From positions 248,001 through 312,000 of the forward strand of contig NC_016529.1 in NCBI RefSeq assembly GCF_000236905.1: a stretch of DNA of 64,000 nucleotides, read 5' to 3'. Positions 1 through 10,331 of this stretch are shown here, piece after piece. Positions within the stretch are counted from its first letter, which is position 1, and each line of letters starts with the position of its first letter. Under the pieces are notes generated by a model, which did no database searches, was not told where the DNA came from, and saw only the letters and a program-made list of their open reading frames with translations. Both the position numbers and the translations under genes were made by a program. This stretch comes from Tetrapisispora phaffii CBS 4417 (lineage: Eukaryota; Ascomycota; Saccharomycetes; Saccharomycetales; Saccharomycetaceae).

Positions 1-1666
1 ATACTTACCAGGCAGCCGTGCCACATCTCGTTACATAAAAGGTGGTTCTTTATATGGTCTAGGTTTGATTTATGCTGGATTTGGTAAGAACGTCATAGAT
101 TATCTAAAAAATATTATTATTGAAAACAGCTCCAACTGTGGCGATGAAGATATTGATGTTTTACTACATGGTGCCTCATTAGGTATTGGTTTAGCTGGTA
201 TGTCTTCTCATAGTTTGGAATTATATGAATTACTAAAGGAGATCCTATATGGAGATTCCGTCATTTCAGCTGAAGCAGCAGCATTGGGTATGGGTCTAAC
301 TATGTTAGGTAGCGGTAACGAAACTGTTATCAACGATGTACACACATATGCTCAAGAAACTCAACATGGTAATATCACGCGTGCTTTATCTATTGCATTA
401 GCTTTGATTAATTATGGACGTCAAGAGTTAGCTGATGACTTAATTGAAAAAATGCTAGGCAATGGTGAAAGTTTAATCCGTTATGGTGGTGTATTCACTG
501 TAGCCCTTGCGTACGTTGGTACTGGTAATAATAAAGCCATTAAAAAATTATTGCATGTGGCTGTTTCTGATTCTGATGATGACGTTAGAAGAGGTGCAGT
601 TATTGCATTAGGTTTCGTTCTATTGCGTGATTACACAACTGTTCCAAGAATAGTTGAGTTATTATCAGAATCTCACAATGCTCATGTTAGATGTGGTACA
701 GCTTTTGCATTAGGTATTTCCTGTGCTGGTAAAGGTTTAAAATCTGCGATTGATGTTTTGGAGCCTTTGACTAAGGATCCTGTTGATTTCGTTCGTCAAG
801 CTGCTATGATTGCCTTGTCCATGATAATGATCCAACAAACTGAAAAATTAAATCCAAAGGTAAAGGAGATTAATGAGTTATTTTTGAATGTCATTAAAAA
901 CAAACATCAAGAAGGGTTAGCTAAATTTGGTGCTTGTGTAGCTCAAGGTATCATGAATGCTGGTGGTAGAAATGTAACAATCCAAACTGAAAATGCAGAA
1001 ACTGGTACTCTTGATGCAAAGGCTATTGTCGGTTTGGCAATGTTTTCTCAATTCTGGTATTGGTTCCCACTATCTCACTTATTGACTTTATCCTTTACCC
1101 CTACTACAATTGTTGGTGTTCGTGGATCTGATTTTGCAATTCCAGAATTCGATCTAAATTGTCATATGAAAGAGGGTCTATTTGATTACCCAACGATGTT
1201 TGAGGAGGCAGCTGATAAGGAAATAGAAAAAGTTGCTACTGCAGTTTTATCTACTACAGCAAGAGCTAAATCTAGAAGTAAAAAGATAAAGAAAGAAAAG
1301 AATGAGGAAGAAGAACAAGTTAGTGCTAAAACTGAACCTACTGAGAAAAAAGAAGAAATAGTTGAGAAGACAAAAGAAAGTGAATCTGACTCTTTCAAAA
1401 TGAAGTATACAAATAAGACTTATAAGGTTAAGAATATGAGCCGTATTTTACCTCAACAAGTTAGATATATTTCATTCAACAAACAAGATCGTTTTGTCCC
1501 AGTGCAAAAACATAAGAATACTTTGGGTGTAGTTATATTAAATGATAAAACCCCAGAAGAGTCGATTAAAATAATAGAAACTGTAAGACAAATCAAGGAT
1601 ATCAACGCACCTCTACCCACTTCTTTTATTGTACAAGACGATGTTGATTATAACAACCTATGTTGA
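1..1666 (+). CDS. RPN2: 26S proteasome regulatory subunit Rpn2, 3' part
   Basis: Large non-ATPase scaffold of the proteasome 19S base, which holds Rpn10/Rpn13 and contacts the lid. The frame is open from the left edge (first full codon at base 2), so about 555 C-terminal residues are present and the start lies outside the window. The visible part carries the proteasome/cyclosome (PC) repeats: alternating helices with Gly/Ala-rich turns such as EAAALGMGLTMLG, RRGAVIALGFVLL and VRCGTAFALGIS. A Lys/Glu-rich linker follows (about bases 1260-1400) and then the C-terminal beta domain. Stop is TGA at 1664. It is convergent with UTP7. RPN2 and UTP7 are YIL075C and YER082C in S. cerevisiae, which lie in two duplicated segments; here they are adjacent. 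Promoter not in window. Confidence 0.95.
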   Translation, partial: YLPGSRATSRYIKGGSLYGLGLIYAGFGKNVIDYLKNIIIENSSNCGDEDIDVLLHGASLGIGLAGMSSHSLELYELLKEILYGDSVISAEAAALGMGLTMLGSGNETVINDVHTYAQETQHGNITRALSIALALINYGRQELADDLIEKMLGNGESLIRYGGVFTVALAYVGTGNNKAIKKLLHVAVSDSDDDVRRGAVIALGFVLLRDYTTVPRIVELLSESHNAHVRCGTAFALGISCAGKGLKSAIDVLEPLTKDPVDFVRQAAMIALSMIMIQQTEKLNPKVKEINELFLNVIKNKHQEGLAKFGACVAQGIMNAGGRNVTIQTENAETGTLDAKAIVGLAMFSQFWYWFPLSHLLTLSFTPTTIVGVRGSDFAIPEFDLNCHMKEGLFDYPTMFEEAADKEIEKVATAVLSTTARAKSRSKKIKKEKNEEEEQVSAKTEPTEKKEEIVEKTKESESDSFKMKYTNKTYKVKNMSRILPQQVRYISFNKQDRFVPVQKHKNTLGVVILNDKTPEESIKIIETVRQIKDINAPLPTSFIVQDDVDYNNLC

Positions 1667-1879
1667 ATTTAATTATTGCACACTAAACAATAGTTCATAT
1701 CTGCATTTCATATATATATATATCTATATATAACTGATTTTATTCTAAAAAGATACAAATTAAAATTGAATAATGATGATTTATTTTAAATAGAAGTAGT
1801 CTAAGACCTCTATTATATTATACTTAAATTATATCTATCCAAGATGATTCAAATACTACCCTTAAATGTTCATAAGCTA

Positions 1880-3535
1880 TTAACCAAATCTATTTAAAGC
1901 TTCAGTGACCAAATCTTTATCATTTTCGTTAATTTCACCACTGGCAATTTGTTGATTTCTTTTACGTAATTGTTTTTCTTTCTCCAACATCCTTTCAACT
2001 CTTTGTTTTCTTTCATCAACAACGTTAGCTGTCTTCTTACGTAGGAAGCCACGTAAACCAGAGTTTTTGGACTTAACATCAGGTTTAGCTTGTGGAATAT
2101 CCTCGTCTTTTTTAAGCTTGTTTTCTTTATCAATTGTAATTTGTGCTAGATCCTTTGCAGACAATCTAACAGCAGATGCAGTCTTATTAACGGCACCAAT
2201 AACATTTGGATCTAACGTAATAGTATCTGCAGGTAATTTGTTTAATAAGCTCCTTACCTCTTGTTCTTGTCTTTGTTTTCTTGTTTCGTAAGGGTTAACT
2301 TCTAATGCATCATAATTAGCTTCACCGGAACCTGGAATAATTAAATTAGTAACACCCTCTCTATGACCAAATCCTAATAAATCTTCATATGGCACAAATT
2401 GCATACCTTCGATTTTATTGCCTGGAAATAGATGCGACATATAAGGAGTATTTCTCTTCTTTTTACCACCCATAGAACCAAAACAAGGTCTCGATGCTTG
2501 ACTTGCAGATAAAGCATCCTTCCATAAAGTGACATGAGGACCACGTGAAATGGCCACTAAACCTGTATCAGAAATAGCAGAATTCAAACCCGGTGATGGC
2601 AGATTTTCTATACTATGTAGTTCTTTAAAGTTTCTGATATCCCATATTTTCATTGACTTATCGGCACCTGTTGTCACCATATAATTACCACCTCTATGAA
2701 CTGCAATACTTTTAATAGGACCTCTAGCAGATAAAAGCTTTACTAATGGTTCAGGCATAGATGGTGACCATAATGTCACTGTACCGTTGCTATGACCTAA
2801 GTGCATAACTGCATTCCATGGGTTCTGTGCCATAGCTGTAGTTGGGCCTAATCTGGTCCTTAGTTCGGAAACTAATTGACCTGTGGAGACATCTTGATAT
2901 TTTAAAAACCCAGTTTCACCAGCAGTTGCTAGTAGGTAATGATATGGTAAGTACTCTAAATGTCTAGCTTCAATGTGCTGTTTCAAACGATGCAATTCGA
3001 CACCTTCATGGTCATAAATAAATGTATATTTTTTTTGAGCAACGGCAAAATATTGATCGCTATTCAAATAAGCAGCTGCAAAACAACTTTCATTTAGATT
3101 CAGTTCAGCACGAAGTTCACCTTTTCTCCAATCCATTGAGGCAACATGACCTTTTCTACCACAAATCAAAAGATGAGTACCATTTCTAGAATAATCAATA
3201 TTGTATGGACCAAAATCATTTAATTTTAAATTTAATGCTTTGTTAGCGGTAGAGTTATCTACACTTGCTTTGATTTCATCTTGTTTGACTTTGAATGTTT
3301 TTTCTAATTCATTTTCAGCTTCAAGGAAACCTACAGATTCAGGTAATAAATATTCGGTTGCTGCAGCTGCATTAACAGTATCATTGTATTGATCATCAAT
3401 TCTTCGTAATCCTGCCTTCAACTTCTTATCTCTTATTTTACGACGCAGTTTACGATCAGTTAACCCCTCTGATCTCTCATATTTAAATTTATTCTCTCTA
3501 TCTTTCACAGGATTTCTAGAGCCTTTTTTTGACAT
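1880..3535 (-). CDS. UTP7: U3 snoRNP / SSU processome WD40 protein Utp7
   Basis: Nucleolar component of the small-subunit processome needed for early 18S rRNA processing. It is 551 residues, close to the S. cerevisiae protein (about 554). The basic N terminus (roughly residues 1-50, many Lys/Arg) is followed by WD40 blades in the middle (for example TTGADKSMKIWDIRN near residue 290). The C-terminal family signature starts near NPYETRKQRQEQEV and continues through LLNKLPADTITLDPNVIG, which is typical of the BING4/Utp7 C-terminal domain. The ATG at 3535 is the first in frame. Upstream lie a CATCT tandem array resembling repeated PAC sites and an exact RRPE, the usual promoter pair of ribosome-biogenesis genes. 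It is divergent from URA9. Confidence 0.95.
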   Translation of the reverse strand: MSKKGSRNPVKDRENKFKYERSEGLTDRKLRRKIRDKKLKAGLRRIDDQYNDTVNAAAATEYLLPESVGFLEAENELEKTFKVKQDEIKASVDNSTANKALNLKLNDFGPYNIDYSRNGTHLLICGRKGHVASMDWRKGELRAELNLNESCFAAAYLNSDQYFAVAQKKYTFIYDHEGVELHRLKQHIEARHLEYLPYHYLLATAGETGFLKYQDVSTGQLVSELRTRLGPTTAMAQNPWNAVMHLGHSNGTVTLWSPSMPEPLVKLLSARGPIKSIAVHRGGNYMVTTGADKSMKIWDIRNFKELHSIENLPSPGLNSAISDTGLVAISRGPHVTLWKDALSASQASRPCFGSMGGKKKRNTPYMSHLFPGNKIEGMQFVPYEDLLGFGHREGVTNLIIPGSGEANYDALEVNPYETRKQRQEQEVRSLLNKLPADTITLDPNVIGAVNKTASAVRLSAKDLAQITIDKENKLKKDEDIPQAKPDVKSKNSGLRGFLRKKTANVVDERKQRVERMLEKEKQLRKRNQQIASGEINENDKDLVTEALNRFG

Positions 3536-3738
3536 GATCTTGATAATTCGGTTTCTATTAAAATTGTATTATTATAGTAGTGTCTTCAACTAACTAAACT
3601 CACCCAAAAACAGTTATGAAAAGTCGTATAAATTTGTAACGTCGCAAACGCCTAACACAATAACTAATGAATAATCTATAAATGATACTCTTATAACTTA
3701 TAAACTTCATGTAACAATTAAAGTAAATTAAAATGCAG

Positions 3739-3766
3739 CTCATCTCATCTCATCTCATCTCATCTC
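3739..3766 (-). repeat. (CATCT)5 tandem array, PAC-like on the minus strand
   Basis: Five perfect CATCT units (3741-3765) read as repeated GATGAGAT on the UTP7 strand. Each is one base off the PAC motif GCGATGAG(A/C)T that controls ribosome-biogenesis genes. The array lies about 200 bp upstream of the UTP7 ATG. The repeat is seen directly; the regulatory role is inferred. Confidence 0.6.
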
Positions 3767-3777
3767 TTTTGATTCCT

Positions 3778-3788
3778 AAAATTTTTCA
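3778..3788 (-). promoter_or_regulatory. RRPE element upstream of UTP7
   Basis: The minus strand reads TGAAAAATTTT, an exact match to the rRNA-processing element (Stb3-type site). It lies about 245 bp upstream of the UTP7 ATG and just upstream of the PAC-like array, which is the canonical order and pairing. Confidence 0.65.
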
Positions 3789-3806
3789 CTTTTCATTATA
3801 AAGCAG

Positions 3807-3813
3807 TTACCCG
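3807..3813. promoter_or_regulatory. Reb1 site between UTP7 and URA9
   Basis: TTACCCG preceded by G matches the Reb1 consensus. It sits about 250 bp from URA9 and 270 bp from UTP7, a typical position for a nucleosome-clearing factor in a divergent promoter. Confidence 0.5.
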
Positions 3814-4058
3814 GTTATAGCGTATGTTAACAATAAAAATATGAATATCTTCAGAATGGTTGAGACTATAGATGATTAAATAAATGATTACTAGCATTAA
3901 TGATAAGTTATTTGTCTCTTGATGTTTAGTATTTGATAAATTGAATGATTCAATAGACGGATTTGTCGATACAGTCAATTGTGTTTTGGGTGTGCCTTAT
4001 TTTTGTTTGACTATTGAAAATACAAACGATCGAAAAAAGAACAGTTGAATAAAACAAC

Positions 4059-5351
4059 ATGTTTTCAAGAACTTTCTTTAAAAGTAACACTAGCCATGTT
4101 TTGAGATCATCCATGTTGCCTGTTAAAGGGGTAAAACTTGGTTTAGGTTTAGCTGCTGGTTGTTTTGGGTACTATTATGTTATGAACTCTAGATCAGCAA
4201 TTCATGAATACGTCATTTGTCCATTAATTAGGTTTGTTACTCCTGATGCAGAAAATGGCCATAAGTTAGGTATATGGTGTTTGAAGTATGGATTAGCTCC
4301 AAAGTTATTCTTTGATAAGGATCCAGAATTACTACATGTGAATGTTTTTGGTAAAACTTTAACAAATCCTGTTGGTTGTGCAGCTGGTCTAGATAAGGAT
4401 GCAGAAGCAATCGATGGGATTTTATCAGGTGGGTTTGGGTATATGGAAGTTGGGACTGTAACACCTCTATCTCAACCAGGTAACCCAAGACCAAGATTCT
4501 TCAGATTACCAAAGGATGAAGCGGTTATTAACAGATATGGTTTTAATTCTGCTGGTCATGAAGTTATGTTCGATAATTTAATGCAAAGAATAAGTAAGTT
4601 TGTTAATAGTTATTCTTCCAAGGACAAACAAGCATCTAATTTGTCTTTGAACGAAAATAAATTATTGGGCATTAACTTAGGTAAAAATAAAACTGGTGAC
4701 GAAGTACAAGATTATTTGAAAGGTGTTGAAAGATTTCAATCTTTAGCTGATGTGTTAGTTATCAACGTTTCATCTCCAAATACCCCAGGTTTACGTGACC
4801 TTCAAAATGAAAAGAAATTGACAAATTTATTGACTCAAATCGTTAAAAAAAGAGATTCACTCATTGACCAAGGTAACGCATTAGGTGCTAAAGAACATAA
4901 ACCACCAATTCTTGTGAAAATTGCCCCTGACTTGGCAGAGCCTGCTTTGCAGAGCATTGTCGAAGCAGCTAAGACATCAAAAATAGACGGTATCATTGTC
5001 TCCAATACTACCATTGAAAGACCAGAAACTTTAAAGACAACCGATAACCAACTAATCAATCAACCTGGTGGGTTATCAGGTAAACCATTGAAAATATATT
5101 CCCTAAATGCGCTAAGAAACGTCGCAAAGTACACTAAAGACAGTAACTTAGTTCTTGTTGGATGTGGCGGTATTTCTTCGGGAAAGGATGCCATTGAATT
5201 TGCCAAGGCAGGTGCTACTTTTGTTCAAGTGTATACGGCTTATGCCTATAAAGGACCAGGCTTAATTGCCAACATCAAGGATGAAATAACAGAAGAGCTA
5301 CAGAAAGAAGGAAAGACTTGGACTGAAATTATTGGCTCAGATTTGAAATAG
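4059..5351 (+). CDS. URA9: Mitochondrial class 2 dihydroorotate dehydrogenase (quinone-dependent)
   Basis: Oxidises dihydroorotate to orotate in pyrimidine synthesis and passes electrons to ubiquinone at the inner mitochondrial membrane. It has 430 residues. The N terminus looks like a targeting sequence ([10 protein letters not shown]..., no acidic residues in the first 40) followed by a membrane anchor (about residues 26-43). The FMN-binding barrel follows, with [12 protein letters not shown] (about 103), [10 protein letters not shown] (about 158) and [16 protein letters not shown] (about 234-249). Serine in this last motif, where class 1 enzymes have cysteine, marks class 2. S. cerevisiae lacks this gene and uses the cytosolic fumarate-linked Ura1; URA9 is the name in Lachancea and Kluyveromyces. 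I cannot tell from the window whether a URA1 is also present. Confidence 0.93.
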   Translation: MFSRTFFKSNTSHVLRSSMLPVKGVKLGLGLAAGCFGYYYVMNSRSAIHEYVICPLIRFVTPDAENGHKLGIWCLKYGLAPKLFFDKDPELLHVNVFGKTLTNPVGCAAGLDKDAEAIDGILSGGFGYMEVGTVTPLSQPGNPRPRFFRLPKDEAVINRYGFNSAGHEVMFDNLMQRISKFVNSYSSKDKQASNLSLNENKLLGINLGKNKTGDEVQDYLKGVERFQSLADVLVINVSSPNTPGLRDLQNEKKLTNLLTQIVKKRDSLIDQGNALGAKEHKPPILVKIAPDLAEPALQSIVEAAKTSKIDGIIVSNTTIERPETLKTTDNQLINQPGGLSGKPLKIYSLNALRNVAKYTKDSNLVLVGCGGISSGKDAIEFAKAGATFVQVYTAYAYKGPGLIANIKDEITEELQKEGKTWTEIIGSDLK

Positions 5352-5798
5352 TCTTAATTAATCTTAATATTCAACTGCTCAAAAATCGTAGAAAATAAAC
5401 TAAGTAAATGCACATATCTAAAAATACTACTTATTTTGTAGGTGATTCAAATATATTATTTATATTAATCTATAATATTCTATATCACAAGCTTCATTAA
5501 TTATAACTTCTGAAAGCTCACGTAAATACTAAAATTTACCAAGATCATTCTCTCTTCTTTTCTTTTAACATAAATTGTATAAAACATAAACAGTGTTATG
5601 TCTTTGTTAAATTAAGGTTGTTGAAAAAAACGTAAGGATACTTAAATCAAAGGTTTAAGGAGAAAATTCAAAAATATTAAAGAAATGCCTATATATATAT
5701 ATTATTTGATTCATAGTTTACTCTTTGAATTGATGGTTTTGAGCTGCATTACTGTTAAGGTATAATTATCAAATAGTGGCAAGTATTAGTAATTTAAA
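5352..5798. other. Intergenic URA9 - RCI37-like
   Basis: About 450 bp of AT-rich sequence with a TATATATATAT run near 5690. I see no gene or strong motif; it probably holds the URA9 terminator and the next promoter. Confidence 0.6.
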
Positions 5799-6719
5799 AT
5801 GGATGGGAATGAAAGTAACAATGATAGAGTGAAAATTGCCAAATCCCCTTGGTTTCAAAACATGTATTCCAATGCTCTAAAATTTTATAAGAAAGATGAG
5901 GAATTGGACGCCAATGACCGTTTTGAATTGTATCAAATATATTCTTCCATTAGGAACAGCGAACTAATAGGTGGTTGGCTTGGGTTTGGTAGTTTTTTCT
6001 CTTTACCATATTTGGTTAAATATTATAAAGTAGGTAACTTCAAAGGTGTCCGTGTACCAACAAGTATTGTTATTGGTTTTACGGGGATGATACTCTCATC
6101 ACATTTAGCTGCTGAGTCTTCATATAACAAAGCAATAAAGAAATTAGACCCTGATGAAATGTTTAAAAACAGAAATAAGTATGATTATGATGGTTCAAAT
6201 CCTGATGGTGGAGCAATATTTGAAGATCAAAAACAAATGAAATCAAGTAAACAAAGGCAATATGAGATGCTGACACTCTTGCAGATAGGTTCACCAACTA
6301 TGTGGTCTAATTATTTTTATATGACGTACAAGAACCCTAACAAAAGATTCCCAGACCCAAGTAAAAAAATGGAAGAGTTCAAACAAGGCAAAAATAATAA
6401 AAGTAGTTTCTTAAACAGAAGAGATCCTTTTCAATTATATTCTGGACCTGATAAAGAAAAGGCAGAAGGTGTCATAAAAAATACTTCAAAAAGTGCAGAA
6501 AATGAAAACCCATTCAATGAAGTTTCCTATCAGAAAGTAACTCTAGATACTACTGATTACGGGCAGCAAAACACAAGAAGTTCTACAAATGGATCATCAT
6601 GGGATAAAGTAAGGAGAGAAGCTAATAACGATAAATTCGCTGACCCAAATGATTCTAGTGATTCTATATTCGGCTTTGATGATCAAACTCTACCAATTGA
6701 AAAAAATGGTGAGCAATAA
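5799..6719 (+). CDS. RCI37: Putative mitochondrial membrane protein, Rci37 (YIL077C)-like
   Basis: Protein of 306 residues. A conserved-looking N-terminal half has two hydrophobic segments (about residues 57-75, LIGGWLGFGSFFSLPYL, and about 90-106, IVIGFTGMILSSHLA). A hydrophilic, low-complexity C-terminal half follows, rich in Asn, Lys and Ser. I do not recognise a catalytic motif. The name rests mainly on position and orientation: in S. cerevisiae YIL077C lies two genes from RPN2 on the same strand, and this gene is also on the RPN2 strand, and the size is similar (about 320 residues there). YIL077C is a mitochondrial protein reported to interact with respiratory-chain complexes. Another small mitochondrial membrane family is possible. 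Confidence 0.65.
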   Translation: MDGNESNNDRVKIAKSPWFQNMYSNALKFYKKDEELDANDRFELYQIYSSIRNSELIGGWLGFGSFFSLPYLVKYYKVGNFKGVRVPTSIVIGFTGMILSSHLAAESSYNKAIKKLDPDEMFKNRNKYDYDGSNPDGGAIFEDQKQMKSSKQRQYEMLTLLQIGSPTMWSNYFYMTYKNPNKRFPDPSKKMEEFKQGKNNKSSFLNRRDPFQLYSGPDKEKAEGVIKNTSKSAENENPFNEVSYQKVTLDTTDYGQQNTRSSTNGSSWDKVRREANNDKFADPNDSSDSIFGFDDQTLPIEKNGEQ

Positions 6720-7214
6720 TGGTTTTATGCATAAATTAAATGCAAATTACAACAGTCATCCATGTCAAATATTTAACTATCATGACGCATATACAGCACA
6801 TAAACATTTTGGCAATACTTCCACTGCTATGCATTACACAAATAATTTAGTAACTATATTCTTCAAAATTATGCAAGCAACAGTAAAATAAATATTATTT
6901 AATACATCATTAATCATGTAACCTTTTAACAGTTGCTTTTGAAAACCTTTGGTTATTGATCTTTTGATCTTTTTTTAAATTTCAATGTTCCTTAATTCAA
7001 AGGCTTTAAAAAAGACGTTCCTAAGTAAAAAAAAAACAATACTCTTAGACATAGCAATTCCTTAAATGTATAAAATAATACTTAATTCCATAACCTTGAG
7101 ATATTCCATTCTATGCTATTTTAATATATATTATTAGATCAGTTTACTAGTATTATAATATAAATCAAGATTTTAAATTGAATCATTTACATTGAAAAAG
7201 GTAATCAAACAAAG
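6720..7214. other. Intergenic; ancestral synteny breakpoint
   Basis: About 500 bp, AT-rich, no gene seen. Genes to the left belong to the YIL075/YER082 neighbourhood, genes to the right to the YPR097/YGR082 neighbourhood, so a chromosomal rearrangement joint lies here. Confidence 0.55.
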
Positions 7215-10200
7215 ATGTCGACAATTTTAACTCCTATTGAAGAGCATTACTTAAAGAGAGAAGTATTGAAGATTCAATTAGATAGAGAGTTTGAGCAATT
7301 GAATGATCCCCATGCATTAAGGAAATTTGGGTTCCCGTTTACTAGTCATGATCCTAAAGATTTGCATAAATCGTCATCGACTGTAAATTTATTCAATAAA
7401 TTCAGACTGACTTCTCTTGTTCAAAATGATCCGGAAGCAGCTGAACTAAGTAAACTAGATATAAAGGATGATGTGTCGAATATTGAAAAAACTAAGTTTC
7501 CTATATTAAGTTTTGTTCTCCAGAAATTTATTATGACCTTTCCTTTACTTTCGAAAAATCTGGTAAATGATGAAACCTTTTGGCAAATGAAAGTTCAAGT
7601 CTTTTTTGAACATTTTATGTCATTGCAATTTAGTAATAGTATAGATAGAGAACAGACAACAAAAAGGAAAAAAATTGCTAAAAAATTGACTAAAATTATT
7701 CTTCTATTATTCAATTCAGGAATTGGATCAAGTTTAGAAGTACAGTATTACAATGAGGACAAAATTAAAATACAAGATGACGGGGCAAGGGAAAGATCTC
7801 AAATTGAGCAGTTTGCCATACCTACAAAACAAAACTTAAGAGATTTCTTAACAAAAGAGCCTGTATTCGAGAATGGTTGGGATGTAAATATTATTGCAGT
7901 AATTGAAGAATCAGATCTGCCAGATGGAATCTCAGAATCTAAAATTTCAAATGAAGATAAGAATAAAATGAGTAGCATCCCTCTGTCACCAAAAAAAGCT
8001 ACTTCATGGGCTAAGACATTTGGTTTCTCGCAACCAAAGTCATCTGGCATATTCTCTAGCTTTTCGAACTCTGATGAGAAAGTCACAAAAGGTTCCAATA
8101 TGAAGTCTAGCCATTATTACTTTATGATTAAATTAAGAAATGAAGAATCAGACAATAAATATGATGACTCTAAGACTAAATATACTGTCAAAACATACGA
8201 TGAATTTAAAGCTCTTTCAAAAGCTTTAAAGCATGAATTTCCAGGAAAGGATCTGCCAAAATTGCCACATAAAAATAAGAAAAGTACACATATGATAACA
8301 TCAATAAATGGATATGATAAAAAAGCTAGTAACATGACTCCAAAAGAGCAAATCGTAGCTACTTTTGAATCTGAAGAGAATTTTGAAGTAACTGATAATC
8401 GTGAAAATAGAAATGCAATTGATAATATTCTCAATTCCGATATAGATCAATACTCAGATGATGATTCATCTACAGAATCTTTTGGAGATGATGATAAATT
8501 TGAGGATGCTACTAATTCTAAAAGTAACATACTACCATTTGAAAAGCTGAGAACTTCCTTAAGGCAGTATTTAAGAAATCTGACTAAAGATAATGAAGTT
8601 ATATCAAATAAGATATTTATTGAATTTTTCAATTGTCAGAATTTAGTCGATAGCTCATTTAATGATAAAATAAGGGAAGATATTTCCAATAGGGAATTAA
8701 TGGATATAACTAATCTAGAAAATCAAATTCAATTTCAAAAGATTGCACTAGAAAGATCAATGGAATTACAAAATGTGATGACCAGTTTTAAAGATAACTT
8801 TATAAAAGATAAAACATTCCTATTATCTTGTGTTAGAGAAATTAAAAAACATAATAAAGTTGAAGATCTATCGCCACTGTTGAGAAACTTTATTGAATGG
8901 TGTAAGGTTTATTTATCATCAACAATTTATCAACTGTTTCTTGGAAACGATAATAGTTATGAATTTTTTTCTCAAATTAAACGATTACATAGGTTAGTCC
9001 CTTACTCTGTAATGAGCCAAATAATGAAATACACCAATCCTATGGCTATCATGAAAGCCATGATGGAATTATTTATGGCACAACCTTTTGGCGGCAAGTC
9101 ATTGTTACAAACAATGTTTTCTTCCATTTTAGCAGATGATTTGAAAAGTCAAGATGAAGTAATTAAGCAATTAGAAGAAAAAATAAAGAAAAAATTTCAA
9201 TTAGGTGAACAAGTTATTGAAATATTTAAAAAATCAGTTTACAATAATGAAAAGTATGAATATATCTCCATGTCTTTTATTTATTCAGAGACAGAAGCCA
9301 CTCACATGCCATCGGCTATGTTATTACTTCTACATTGTGCAGAAAAAAACTATATTTCTCCAGAGGCATTAGACATAATTACAGAATCTTATATGGACTG
9401 GAAATCCATTAATGAGTCTGAAAATGATATTGAAACTATCCATGATGAAAAGAACAAGAATGCGGAGTTATTCTCCAATATTAAAGAATTGTTGCAATTA
9501 TACATAAAAGAAAGAGATAAACAATTACTACAACAATTATGGCAAGACCCAGAGTTAATACAACTATTAAAATCTATGGTCACGATGATCTATGAACCAA
9601 TTGTAAAGATATTTAAAATTGCCAGAGTTGATATCGCATTAAAAAATTTCGAACGTTTTATGAACGATTTGATTAAATTAATGGATGGTGTTATCAACGG
9701 GGATCTAGGTGCATCCGCTGAATTCAATGTGGTCGAAGCTATCAGTGATTTAGTCACTGCGCATCAAGATTCATTTTTTGAGTTCGTGCATGATGTTTAT
9801 AACAATGATACTGAAGGTGTTTTTGAAGGTTTCATTACATGGATATTAGGAATCAATGAATTTCTTCAAAATAGTAAGTATGGAGAACCAACAACAAGAA
9901 TTGATTTTAGTAAGTTGTTACAGGCTAGTTCCATTCACACTGACTCTGTGCGTACTGAAATAGATAATGTTATCGACCAAAAGCTTACGGGGCGTAAAAT
10001 ATATAATCAATTACTGGAATTGAAAACTAAAGAAACTGCTGAGAAAGATAAAAAATCGACAAATGTTGTGGATAAAAACTGGAAGCATATTAATTCTATG
10101 GTAATGACGGACAATTCTTTTTCGTTTGGTGTTGCTGATGGTGATCTGCTCGATCTTGATCTTGATACAAAAGATTATGAAGTGTTGCATAGAAATGGTG

Positions 10201-10331
10201 AAGATTCTTTAGAAATTAAGTACCAAGAAATCTTGAATAAAACTATAAATACCGATGAGATTAAAAAATTTGCTATACAAGATTTTGAGAAAGAATTGAA
10301 AGAATTCTTAAAAAGGAATGGTGTAGAATAA
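7215..10331 (+). CDS. LEC1: PX-domain lipid-homeostasis protein Lec1 (YPR097W)
   Basis: Phosphoinositide-binding protein linked in S. cerevisiae to lipid-droplet and ergosterol distribution. It has 1038 residues (about 1073 in S. cerevisiae). An N-terminal PX-associated (PXB) region starts at once (LTPIEEHYLKREVLK...). The PX domain is near residues 300-365 (YYFMIKLRN ... FPGKDLPKLPHKNKK), with acidic insertions after it. The long C-terminal helical DUF3818 region carries the strongly conserved MAQPFGGKSLLQTMFSS (about residue 620) and QLWQDPELIQLL (about 777). The next genes are TMH11 and MRPL51, as for YPR097W, YPR098C and YPR100W. Confidence 0.9.
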   Translation: MSTILTPIEEHYLKREVLKIQLDREFEQLNDPHALRKFGFPFTSHDPKDLHKSSSTVNLFNKFRLTSLVQNDPEAAELSKLDIKDDVSNIEKTKFPILSFVLQKFIMTFPLLSKNLVNDETFWQMKVQVFFEHFMSLQFSNSIDREQTTKRKKIAKKLTKIILLLFNSGIGSSLEVQYYNEDKIKIQDDGARERSQIEQFAIPTKQNLRDFLTKEPVFENGWDVNIIAVIEESDLPDGISESKISNEDKNKMSSIPLSPKKATSWAKTFGFSQPKSSGIFSSFSNSDEKVTKGSNMKSSHYYFMIKLRNEESDNKYDDSKTKYTVKTYDEFKALSKALKHEFPGKDLPKLPHKNKKSTHMITSINGYDKKASNMTPKEQIVATFESEENFEVTDNRENRNAIDNILNSDIDQYSDDDSSTESFGDDDKFEDATNSKSNILPFEKLRTSLRQYLRNLTKDNEVISNKIFIEFFNCQNLVDSSFNDKIREDISNRELMDITNLENQIQFQKIALERSMELQNVMTSFKDNFIKDKTFLLSCVREIKKHNKVEDLSPLLRNFIEWCKVYLSSTIYQLFLGNDNSYEFFSQIKRLHRLVPYSVMSQIMKYTNPMAIMKAMMELFMAQPFGGKSLLQTMFSSILADDLKSQDEVIKQLEEKIKKKFQLGEQVIEIFKKSVYNNEKYEYISMSFIYSETEATHMPSAMLLLLHCAEKNYISPEALDIITESYMDWKSINESENDIETIHDEKNKNAELFSNIKELLQLYIKERDKQLLQQLWQDPELIQLLKSMVTMIYEPIVKIFKIARVDIALKNFERFMNDLIKLMDGVINGDLGASAEFNVVEAISDLVTAHQDSFFEFVHDVYNNDTEGVFEGFITWILGINEFLQNSKYGEPTTRIDFSKLLQASSIHTDSVRTEIDNVIDQKLTGRKIYNQLLELKTKETAEKDKKSTNVVDKNWKHINSMVMTDNSFSFGVADGDLLDLDLDTKDYEVLHRNGEDSLEIKYQEILNKTINTDEIKKFAIQDFEKELKEFLKRNGVE

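Larger units (their letters stand above)
3536..4058. other. Divergent promoter region UTP7 / URA9
   Basis: No gene is supported here. The interval holds the PAC-like array, the RRPE and a Reb1 site listed separately. A short minus-strand frame (3796-3978) shows no family resemblance. SEC28, which lies beside RPN2 in S. cerevisiae, is not present. Confidence 0.7.
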
